From positions 1-12,951 of the forward strand of contig JAHLFQ010000183.1 of NCBI GenBank assembly GCA_018883705.1: a stretch of DNA of 12,951 bases. Reading direction: 5' to 3'. Positions 6,560 to 12,951 of this stretch are shown here, in pieces. The DNA comes from Candidatus Cellulosilyticum pullistercoris. Its GTDB lineage: Bacteria; Bacillota; Clostridia; Lachnospirales; Cellulosilyticaceae. Each line of letters starts with the position of its first letter. The first letter of the stretch is position 1. Both the position numbers and the translations under genes were made by a program. Under the pieces are notes generated by a model. It was not told the DNA's origin, made no database searches, and worked only from the letters and a program-made list of their open reading frames with translations.

Positions 6560-6626
6560 ACATTCTACTGTTTTATTGTAAATCCTCCTATTTTAGATAC
6601 ATACAATAACTTTTACTTATTATTTC

Positions 6627-6675
6627 AAAAAAATAAAAAGTAATACCCATTCACTAGGAATAGGTATTACTTTTT
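6627..6675 (-). terminator. Intrinsic terminator of mnaA
   Basis: Right after the mnaA stop, 6658-6675 pairs with 6635-6652 in an 18-bp stem with one G-U wobble and a 5-nt loop. It ends in U5 and is followed by A and seven U (6627-6634) on the minus-strand RNA. This is a strong, complete Rho-independent terminator. It separates the mnaA transcript from the atp operon. Confidence 0.92.
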
Positions 6676-6676
6676 C

Positions 6677-7834
6677 CTAAGATTTATAACAGTAATCATT
6701 TGGTCTACTTGTGATACGTTTAAATTCATATAAAATAGCATCTACAATACGCTTAGAAGCATTTCCATCACCAAATGGATTCTTAGCTTCTGCCATCTGA
6801 GCATAAAGTATATGATCTGTTAAAAGTTCTTTTGCAAGCCCATAAATCGTTTCTTTCTCAATTCCTGCAAGCTTAAGTGTACCCGCTTCGATTCCTTCTG
6901 GTCTTTCTGTTACATTTCTAAGCACAAGTACCGGCTTACCAAGTGATGGTACTTCTTCTTGTAACCCACCAGAATCAGTCATAACAAGATACGATTTCTT
7001 CATAAGATTATGCATATCCTTTAGATCAAGTGGTTCTACTAAATGAACACGCTCTAAATCTCCAAGTATGCTAAATGCCACTTCTCTAACTGCTGGATTT
7101 TTATGCACGGCATAAACGACTTCTACAGATTCGTCTTCTAGTACAATTTGTTTAACAGCTTCACAAATATTTTGAAGAGGTTCACCTAGGTTTTCTCTTC
7201 TATGTGCTGTCATTGTAATAACACGTTTGTTTGCATAATCAATTTTATTAAGTTCTTCAACCGTAAAATGATAGTTTTCTTCTACTGTTGTCTTAATGGC
7301 ATCAATAACCGTGTTACCTGTTACAAAGATATCTTTCTCATTTACTCTTTCTGCAAGTAAATTTTCCTTTGCAAGAGGTGTAGGCGAGAAATGAAAATCT
7401 GCTAAAGAACCTGTAAGTTTTCGGTTCATCTCCTCTGGAAATGGTTCATATTTATTAAAAGTTCTAAGACCCGCTTCTACATGCCCTACTTTAATTTGTT
7501 TATAAAACGCTGCAAGTGCTGCTGCAAAAGATGTTGTTGTATCCCCATGTACGAGTACCACATCTGGCTTTGCCTCATCTAATACTTTATCTAAACCTTC
7601 TAAAACACGGTTTGTAATCCCTGTTAAGGTTTGTCTTTCTTTCATAATATCTAAATCATAATCTGGTTTGATATCAAAAAGTTCAAGTACTTGATCCAGC
7701 ATTTCTCTATGTTGTGCAGTAACACATACAATACTTTCTATTTCTAAGTGATTTTCTAGTTCTTTAACAAGTGGTGCCATTTTTACTGCTTCTGGCCTTG
7801 TTCCAAATACACTCATTACTCGAATTTTGCTCAT
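6677..7834 (-). CDS. mnaA: UDP-N-acetylglucosamine 2-epimerase, non-hydrolysing
   Basis: The enzyme interconverts UDP-GlcNAc and UDP-ManNAc in the cytoplasm. UDP-ManNAc feeds teichoic-acid linkage units or other surface polysaccharides in Firmicutes. The 385-residue protein is full length. Family motifs in order are GTRPEAVKMAP (11-21), VHGDTTT (95-101), HVEAGLRT (118-125), PEEMNR (133-138), HRREN (211-215), TDSGGLQEE (286-294) and TERPEG (309-314). D98, E120, E134 and H211 correspond to the acid-base residues of E. coli WecB. The start is ATG with AAGGAGA about 9 nt upstream. It lies 37 nt after the diguanylate cyclase gene, so they may share a transcript. It ends at a strong terminator. The mnaA-atp neighbourhood is also known in other Firmicutes such as Staphylococcus aureus. 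Confidence 0.96.
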   Translation of the reverse strand: MSKIRVMSVFGTRPEAVKMAPLVKELENHLEIESIVCVTAQHREMLDQVLELFDIKPDYDLDIMKERQTLTGITNRVLEGLDKVLDEAKPDVVLVHGDTTTSFAAALAAFYKQIKVGHVEAGLRTFNKYEPFPEEMNRKLTGSLADFHFSPTPLAKENLLAERVNEKDIFVTGNTVIDAIKTTVEENYHFTVEELNKIDYANKRVITMTAHRRENLGEPLQNICEAVKQIVLEDESVEVVYAVHKNPAVREVAFSILGDLERVHLVEPLDLKDMHNLMKKSYLVMTDSGGLQEEVPSLGKPVLVLRNVTERPEGIEAGTLKLAGIEKETIYGLAKELLTDHILYAQMAEAKNPFGDGNASKRIVDAILYEFKRITSRPNDYCYKS

Positions 7835-7871
7835 TACGATTCTTCTCCTTAGTTAAACGTACTTTATCAGT

Positions 7872-8951
7872 CTAAATTAACTCATAGTCGTTTTCTGTTA
7901 ATCTCATATCCTCTTCTGAAGCTAATACTACTCGGTTCTTACCTTTAGTCTTCCCTCTAAGTAGTGCCTGATCTGCCACTCTTATGAGCTGGCTATAATC
8001 CTCTAATATTTCTGGATAAGAACATACTCCTAAAGTAACAGATATATCTGTAGCTAAGTCATAGGCAACCTTAATATAATGTACAGATTTTCTAAATTCC
8101 TCTAGAATATGTACAGATTCTACTAAAGGTCTTGGAATGAGTATAATAAATTCATCTCCACCGTAACGAATGACTTCGCCTCCACAATCTTTTATAATGC
8201 CTTTGGCAAGCTGAGCAATTCCCTTTAATACAGTATCTCCTTCCATATGTCCAAGCTCATCATTGATTGTCTTGAAATTGTCTGTATCAATAACTGCTAC
8301 TGTTATATGTCTATATTTATCCTTAAAATTCTTTAAAGCCTCACTTAAATACCTTCTATTATAGATCTCGGTTAGTGGATCTTTAATAGATTCTTCAGCA
8401 ACGCTTTGTAATAACTTAGAATTTTGTGCATTACTTGCTATAAAGATACTTAGTGTCTCAAAAAAAGCAATTGTGTTATTAGTAAAGAAGTGCTCTTCTT
8501 CATGCTCTAGTACAAGTATACCAAATATACTGTCATCATTAAAGTTTCTAAGTGGTACGGCTAGTCTTGAACAAGGCATAGTGATATCTTCTAAAAGCGA
8601 ATCCTCTATCTCACTTTTTTCAAACACATAAGATCCTGTAAGTTCTTTAAGTGCTTTCGGTAATACGCTATGTCTTAATTCTTTAAACTCATTTTGTAAT
8701 TCTACACTTCTTAGAAATACCGTATAATCTTCCACTTTAATGTTCTCTATTTTTATCCATAGATAACAGGTAGTTACCCCCATAACTCCCATTAACATAT
8801 CCGTGAGTACAGACATAAGTTGCTTAAACTCAGTAATGTTAATGGCTGCTTTTATAATTTCTCCAAGTAGCCATAACATACCGCGTTGTTGCTGTAATTC
8901 CAACTGTAAATATTCTATATTCTCTTCATTGGCTCGCAATCCCTCATTCAT
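7872..8951 (-). CDS. GAF-GGDEF diguanylate cyclase, cytoplasmic
   Basis: The likely reaction is synthesis of cyclic di-GMP from two GTP. In the 359 residues I see an N-terminal helix rich in Gln, Glu and Leu (about 5-35) and a GAF-like sensor domain (about 36-178, ending around GILVLEHEEEHFFTNNTIAF). A GGDEF domain follows (about 185-345). The domain start is DPLTEIYNRR (191-200), then DTDNFKTINDELGHMEGD (222-239) and the active-site GGDEF at 264-268. The RxxD inhibitory site expected at 255-258 reads DCGG, so feedback inhibition by the product is probably missing. There is no membrane segment and no EAL domain. The start is ATG with GAGGGAG a few nt before, 18 nt after the degV stop. The ligand of the GAF-like domain cannot be told from sequence. 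Confidence 0.92.
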   Translation of the reverse strand: MNEGLRANEENIEYLQLELQQQRGMLWLLGEIIKAAINITEFKQLMSVLTDMLMGVMGVTTCYLWIKIENIKVEDYTVFLRSVELQNEFKELRHSVLPKALKELTGSYVFEKSEIEDSLLEDITMPCSRLAVPLRNFNDDSIFGILVLEHEEEHFFTNNTIAFFETLSIFIASNAQNSKLLQSVAEESIKDPLTEIYNRRYLSEALKNFKDKYRHITVAVIDTDNFKTINDELGHMEGDTVLKGIAQLAKGIIKDCGGEVIRYGGDEFIILIPRPLVESVHILEEFRKSVHYIKVAYDLATDISVTLGVCSYPEILEDYSQLIRVADQALLRGKTKGKNRVVLASEEDMRLTENDYELI

Positions 8952-8969
8952 ATATCTCCCTCTTTTACA

Positions 8970-9818
8970 TTAAACTTTTTGTATTAGCATGCCTACATAA
9001 CCCGGACCACAGTGTACACATGCTACTGGACTAATCCAAGTATCTCCCTCAATACTAATATTTGGGTAAATCTCCTTAATTTCTTTTATAATACTTTCCT
9101 TAATCTCTTCGCCTTTAGCGTGTGAGAAGTAAATCTTATAGTTCTCTCCAGTAGATAAAATCTTTTGTACTTCATCTGCAAAATAATGAATAGCTTTTGC
9201 TCTACCTCTTATTTTGGCAACAGTTTCGTACTTGCCGTCATCCCCAATTCTAATAATAGGTTTTAGATTAAGAAGCTTCCCAACTGTTGCTGAAACATGC
9301 CCAATTCTACCACCATGAAGTAAGTATTTTAGCGTATCGACAATAAAGAAGGTCTTTTGATTCTTTCTCATTATCTCTAACTCTTTAACAATTTCTTCTA
9401 AGCTATACCCTTCATCTGCTAACTGGGCTGCTTTTATAACAAGTACTGCTTGTGCTGCTGAAAGTGCTTTAGAATCAAATACAACCGTTTTTAATCCTGT
9501 ATATTCTTCTTTTACCATATTAACGGCATTAAAACACCCTGATAATCCTGATGAAATAGGAATAACTAATACTTCTTTATAACCTTCTTCTTCAATCTCT
9601 TTAAATACACTATGCATCTCTTCTAATGATGGAAGTGATGTGGAAGGTATCTCCTGTTCTAAGTTATCTAATACTTCTTTAGAACTAATTTCTAGTTGAT
9701 CTTTATAAGTACGCTCCTTATAAACAATTTGATAATGGAGCATCCTAATATCATATTTTTCAATATCTGCTAACTCAAGGTCAGATGCGGTGTCTGTTAT
9801 AATTGCAATTTTTCTCAT
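8970..9818 (-). CDS. DegV-family fatty-acid-binding protein (FakB-like)
   Basis: DegV proteins bind a fatty acid; those called FakB hand it to the kinase FakA, which makes acyl-phosphate for membrane lipid synthesis. The 282-residue protein has the usual length and motifs: ITDTASDL (7-14), STSLPS (59-64) near the carboxylate-binding Thr-Ser, ISSGLSG (88-94), LKYLLHGGRIG (163-173) and HCGPGYVG (269-276). The common Gln of the TSQPS motif is Leu here. The start is ATG with AAGGAGG about 8 nt upstream. It is 73 nt after metH and 18 nt before the diguanylate cyclase, so the two downstream genes probably share a transcript. No fakA is present in the window. Several DegV copies are usual in Clostridia, so the exact fatty acid or partner cannot be named. 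Confidence 0.93.
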   Translation of the reverse strand: MRKIAIITDTASDLELADIEKYDIRMLHYQIVYKERTYKDQLEISSKEVLDNLEQEIPSTSLPSLEEMHSVFKEIEEEGYKEVLVIPISSGLSGCFNAVNMVKEEYTGLKTVVFDSKALSAAQAVLVIKAAQLADEGYSLEEIVKELEIMRKNQKTFFIVDTLKYLLHGGRIGHVSATVGKLLNLKPIIRIGDDGKYETVAKIRGRAKAIHYFADEVQKILSTGENYKIYFSHAKGEEIKESIIKEIKEIYPNISIEGDTWISPVACVHCGPGYVGMLIQKV

Positions 9819-9862
9819 GTCATCATCCTCCTTCTACCTAATAATTTATAATAAATCCTATT

Positions 9863-9894
9863 TAAAATCAAATCATCCATAAGATTTTATTTTA
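9863..9894 (-). terminator. Weak AT-rich hairpin after metH
   Basis: Starting at the metH stop codon, 9883-9894 pairs with 9863-9874 in a 12-position stem with one A-G mismatch and an 8-nt loop. Nearly all pairs are A-T, and no clear U-run follows. It could be a weak or leaky terminator, or only chance pairing. A poor promoter-like pair (TTGATT, then TATAAA after 15 bp) overlaps the same gap on the way to degV. Confidence 0.25.
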
Positions 9895-12261
9895 GAGTTT
9901 GCTAGCTATTCTTACTGTCTCCATAGCATCTTTAGCATAATAGTCTGCACCTACATACTCAGCAAGTTCACTTGTAAGAACTGCGCCTCCAACAATGACT
10001 TTTACATCTGGCACTTCTTTTCTTAGTGCAGCAATGGTATCTTTCATACTACCTACTGTTGTGGTCATAAGTGCACTTAATCCAACAACTTTTACTTGCC
10101 ATTTTTTAGCTGCTTCAACAACTGTTTCAATAGGCACATCTTTTCCTAAATCAACTACTTTAAAATTATAGTTTTCCATAATAACTTTTACAATATTCTT
10201 TCCAATGTCATGAATATCTCCAAAAACAGTAGCTAACACCACAGTTGTTTTTTCTAGGTTAGGTTCATGACTTACTTTCGTAAGCTCTCCTTGAAGGACT
10301 TCAAAGGCTACTTTAGCTGCCTCTGCTGACTTAATAAGCTGTGGTAAAAAGATGACTTGTTCTTCATAAAGTTTACCTACTTCATTTAATGCTGGTACAA
10401 TTCGCTCTTCAATAATGGTTAAAGCATCCATTCCTGTTAAAAGGCTAATAGTTGCCTTTTTCGCTTCTTCTTTTAAGCCTTTCTTTATAGCTGTTTCAAT
10501 ATCTACTTCTTGATTGGCTTCACTTGCAGTCGCACTTGTCACTGCGACATTTCCATAGACGTCTATATAGTCTTTTGAATCTTCATCAATTCCCATAAGG
10601 ACTCTATAAGCAGCAATTGCTTCTTTCATCCCTGCATCCCCTGGATTCATAATAGGTGCATCTAATCCTTGCATTAATGCTGCTGCTAGCATATTTCGAT
10701 TAATAATTGGTCTTTGAGGCAGTCCAAAGGAAACATTGCTAATACCTAATACGGTTTTGACACCTAATCTATCTTTCACAAGTTTAACGGCTCTTAATGT
10801 TTCCTTAACTAAAGCTTGCTGTGCTGAAGCTGTTACAACCAAACAATCAATAAAAATATCTTCTTTAGGTATGCCTAGTTCAAGTGCACGATTTACGATA
10901 TGTGTTGCAACTTCCAGTCTATCTTCTGCTGTCTCTGGAATGCCCCTTTCATCTAAGGCAAGCCCTAATACTGCTGTACCATATTTCTTAGCAATCGGTA
11001 AAATCTGCTCTAGGCTTTCTTTTTTTCCATTTACTGAGTTAATCAGTGGTTTACCATTGTAAATTCTGACTGCTTCTTCTAAAGCTTGTACATTAGAAGA
11101 ATCGATTTGAAGTGGCAAACTAACAGCTGCCTGAACTTCTAAAATGGCCTTTTTAAGTAGACTGACTTCATCCATGTCTGGCATACCCATATTAACATCT
11201 AAAATATGTGCCCCTTGTTCTACTTGATTAATAGCTTCTCGTACCACAAAATCCATATTTTCACTACGAAGTGCTGCTTGTAGAGGCTTCTTACCTGTTG
11301 GATTAAGACGCTCTCCTATAATTCTTATATCTTCAAAATCTACTACACTAGAAGCACTACAAATTCCTGCTTTTCTTGGATTATCTGGCATCTTATAAGG
11401 GATCGTCTTTGTTTTCTCAATCATTTCTGCTATATACTCAGGTGTTGTCCCACAGCAGCCCCCTAATAGGCTTACCCCTAATCTAGCAAAATCCTCTAGA
11501 ATCTGTGCAAACTCTTCTGGCTGAATATCATAATGTACATGGCCATCTTTCATAGTAGGAAGCCCTGCATTTGGCTGTATCATAATAGGAATGTGTGCCA
11601 TCTTAGTAATCTTCTCTACAAGAGGTTTTAGTTGTTTAGGTCCTAGAGAACAGTTAATCCCTAATGCACTAACACCTAATCCCTCCATTGTAAGTACCAT
11701 ACTTTCTAAACTTGTTCCAAAGAAGGTACGTCCGTTTTCCTCGAAGCTCATGGTACAAAAAATAGGTAATGAAGTATTTTCTTTAGCTGCTAGTACGGCT
11801 GCCTTTAATTCATAAAGGTCTGTAAATGTTTCTAGTAAGATGACATCAGCTCCTGCCTTTTCACCAATAACCATCTGTTCTTTAAACACTTCATAGCTTT
11901 CTTCAAAGCTAACATCTCCTATAGGCTTAAGTACCTTACCACTTGGCCCAACATCTAATGCAACATAAGCCTCTGGAAAATCAGCTTTTGCTGATTTGGC
12001 AATCTCTATAGCCTTTGTAATAATCTCTTCAACAGTATATTCACTTTTTTGCATTTTATAACGATTGACACCAAAGGTATTTGTGGTAATAAATTGACTC
12101 CCTGCTTGTAAATATTCCCTATGAATACTCTCTATCATTTCTGGATGAGTCATATTATAAATTTCCGGAATTTCTCCTAATTTTAACCCTCTATTTTGAA
12201 GCATGGTTCCCATGGCTCCATCAAAATATAAACGTTTCTTTCCTAATTGATTACAAACCAC
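9892..12261 (-). CDS. metH: Cobalamin-dependent methionine synthase without activation domain
   Basis: The enzyme moves a methyl group from methyl-tetrahydrofolate through cobalamin to homocysteine, giving methionine. Counted from the chosen start it has 789 residues, against about 1,230 in E. coli MetH. The homocysteine domain (about 8-295) has the zinc cysteines C204 (INCSLG) and C269-C270 (GGCCGTTP). The folate domain (about 312-565) begins IIGERLNPTGKK. A helical cap (about 585-665) leads to the B12 domain, with DIHDIG at 682-687 (H684 is the cobalt ligand), S729 in GLSALM and GG at 758-759. The protein ends there. The frame is open to GTG 12286-12288, but GTG at 12259-12261 has AAGAGG 8 nt upstream and fits the family start. 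It overlaps the activation gene by 11 nt. Confidence 0.95.
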   Translation of the reverse strand: MVCNQLGKKRLYFDGAMGTMLQNRGLKLGEIPEIYNMTHPEMIESIHREYLQAGSQFITTNTFGVNRYKMQKSEYTVEEIITKAIEIAKSAKADFPEAYVALDVGPSGKVLKPIGDVSFEESYEVFKEQMVIGEKAGADVILLETFTDLYELKAAVLAAKENTSLPIFCTMSFEENGRTFFGTSLESMVLTMEGLGVSALGINCSLGPKQLKPLVEKITKMAHIPIMIQPNAGLPTMKDGHVHYDIQPEEFAQILEDFARLGVSLLGGCCGTTPEYIAEMIEKTKTIPYKMPDNPRKAGICSASSVVDFEDIRIIGERLNPTGKKPLQAALRSENMDFVVREAINQVEQGAHILDVNMGMPDMDEVSLLKKAILEVQAAVSLPLQIDSSNVQALEEAVRIYNGKPLINSVNGKKESLEQILPIAKKYGTAVLGLALDERGIPETAEDRLEVATHIVNRALELGIPKEDIFIDCLVVTASAQQALVKETLRAVKLVKDRLGVKTVLGISNVSFGLPQRPIINRNMLAAALMQGLDAPIMNPGDAGMKEAIAAYRVLMGIDEDSKDYIDVYGNVAVTSATASEANQEVDIETAIKKGLKEEAKKATISLLTGMDALTIIEERIVPALNEVGKLYEEQVIFLPQLIKSAEAAKVAFEVLQGELTKVSHEPNLEKTTVVLATVFGDIHDIGKNIVKVIMENYNFKVVDLGKDVPIETVVEAAKKWQVKVVGLSALMTTTVGSMKDTIAALRKEVPDVKVIVGGAVLTSELAEYVGADYYAKDAMETVRIASKL

Positions 12262-12943
12262 ACTGTTCACCTCTTTTTCTATAAGCACATGTTTTAACTA
12301 AGTTACATGATCCACATGATTTTTGTCTATTTTCCTTTTGGTTAGAGATTCCAATCATTGCAGTTACTGATTTCGTAGGTACTAGCATATATGACCTCGT
12401 AAGAGATAAGCCTATTCTCTTTGTCCCTTGTAAAAGATTGATGAGGTCACTAGAAGCTTCTAGTGGCACATCTCCATAACCTGGACTAAAGCGCATGGTT
12501 AAAAACTCATTTTCTTTTAGTGTTTTTATAATATCAGCCTCAGCCTCATCACATACCTTATCAATGAGTACGGATGCACAAGCATCTAAAATAACAGCTT
12601 CTAGCATATCTACTTTTTGCTTTAAACTAATTTGCTTATCTACTTCCATACCAAGTGTGGCCGCCATTAATACGCATCTTTTACTATTTGCCAAAAGCTT
12701 TTCTAAATCCTTACTTTGGATGCTGCAATGGGTCCCTTCTAATATGACCTTTTCCTTCTCTAAAGTAATATCTACTACTTGATAAATCACTCGTGGGGAA
12801 GCAATTTGATTTAAATACTTAAATCCTTCCTCTACTTTATGGTGCATAGATAACTCTGCCATTTCCATTTGATCTACCATTTTGGCTTTACTGGGCATCC
12901 CAATATATCTTAGTGCTTCATTAATCATTACTTGTGTAATCAC
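12251..12943 (-). CDS. Methionine synthase reactivation protein (MetH activation domain as separate gene)
   Basis: This protein matches the C-terminal activation domain of MetH, which binds S-adenosylmethionine and re-methylates cobalamin that has been oxidised. In the 230 residues the key motif is RFSPGYGDVPLEASSDL (151-167), the counterpart of the SAM-binding RxxPGY segment, followed by LVPTKSVTAMIGIS (187-200). A cysteine-rich tail follows: C210, C213, C219 and C228. The same split (domain apart from MetH) is known in Thermotoga and Clostridia. Its stop overlaps the metH start, so the two are probably made together. The start is uncertain: GTG at 12941-12943 has no visible ribosome binding site, ATG at 12926-12928 is possible, and the frame is open to the window edge, so the 5' end may be missing. 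Confidence 0.9.
   Translation of the reverse strand: MITQVMINEALRYIGMPSKAKMVDQMEMAELSMHHKVEEGFKYLNQIASPRVIYQVVDITLEKEKVILEGTHCSIQSKDLEKLLANSKRCVLMAATLGMEVDKQISLKQKVDMLEAVILDACASVLIDKVCDEAEADIIKTLKENEFLTMRFSPGYGDVPLEASSDLINLLQGTKRIGLSLTRSYMLVPTKSVTAMIGISNQKENRQKSCGSCNLVKTCAYRKRGEQCGL
12270..12275 (-). promoter_or_regulatory. Ribosome binding site that sets the metH start
   Basis: AAGAGG lies 8 nt before GTG 12259-12261 and inside the end of the activation gene. The upstream in-frame GTG (12286-12288) has no comparable site. This favours the shorter MetH start and translational coupling of the two genes. Confidence 0.6.
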
Positions 12944-12951
12944 CTGTAACC

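Larger units (their letters stand above)
6336..6676. other. 341-bp gene-free stretch between mnaA and the atp operon
   Basis: This is very AT-rich DNA with no credible gene on either strand. From right to left it holds the mnaA terminator (6627-6675), a perfect AT palindrome (6538-6559), an 8-bp direct repeat 20 bp apart (6451-6478) and a weak promoter candidate (6366-6392). On the minus strand an isolated AGGAGG at about 6584-6589 is followed only by a five-codon open frame beginning too far away. The strong terminator means the atp operon needs its own promoter here. Confidence 0.8.

Noticed and set aside
6555..6589. Leader peptide gene after an AGGAGG at about 6584-6589 (minus strand)
   Set aside because: The first ATG is about 20 nt away, too far, and opens only five codons before a stop.
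10736..11062. 108-codon open frame on the plus strand
   Set aside because: It is opposite the folate domain of metH and is a mirror of that gene's codon use.
12495..12782. 95-codon open frame on the plus strand
   Set aside because: It is opposite the MetH activation gene; Ser-rich composition is typical of an antisense shadow.
1..12951. CRISPR arrays, tRNA, rRNA, transposases or phage genes
   Set aside because: I looked for repeats, clover-leaf sequences and related proteins and saw none; the window is almost fully filled by housekeeping genes on one strand.

Overview
The window looks like chromosome of a low-G+C, probably anaerobic Firmicute of the class Clostridia. The evidence is AT-rich intergenic DNA, strong AGGAGG-type ribosome binding sites, a mnaA gene next to the atp operon, a methionine synthase without its own activation domain, and an F-type ATP synthase with Na+-type c subunits. 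A member of the Lachnospirales/Cellulosilyticum area is my guess, not shown by the sequence. Every convincing gene lies on the minus strand, so the window reads right to left. The genes look like ordinary housekeeping genes; I see no mobile element, CRISPR array, tRNA or rRNA.

Right end (12951 to about 8950): a small B12-dependent methionine synthase activation protein (5' end possibly outside the window) overlaps a MetH that carries homocysteine, folate and cobalamin domains but no activation domain. Together they would make and reactivate a two-piece methionine synthase. Next comes a DegV-family fatty-acid-binding protein.

Middle (8951 to 6677): a GAF-GGDEF diguanylate cyclase without the usual inhibitory I-site, then the UDP-GlcNAc 2-epimerase gene (mnaA/wecB). 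The latter ends in a very clear intrinsic terminator.

A 341-bp AT-rich stretch (6336-6676) holds that terminator, a perfect 22-bp AT palindrome, an 8-bp direct repeat with 20-bp period, and a weak candidate promoter for the ATP synthase operon.

Left half (6335 to 1): the atp operon in the order atpZ, atpI, atpB (a), a fused double-hairpin c, a single-hairpin c, atpF (b), atpH (delta), atpA (alpha), atpG (gamma) and the first 149 codons of atpD (beta); atpC would lie outside. The standout is the rotor. One gene codes for a 179-residue c subunit made of two hairpins, the second of which has Gln in place of the ion-binding Glu. The next gene codes for a normal 93-residue c subunit with a Na+-type site. 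This is the arrangement known from the hybrid F/V rotor of Acetobacterium woodii, so it is rare rather than wholly new. A mixed c-ring with fewer ion sites than hairpins is the most interesting prediction here.
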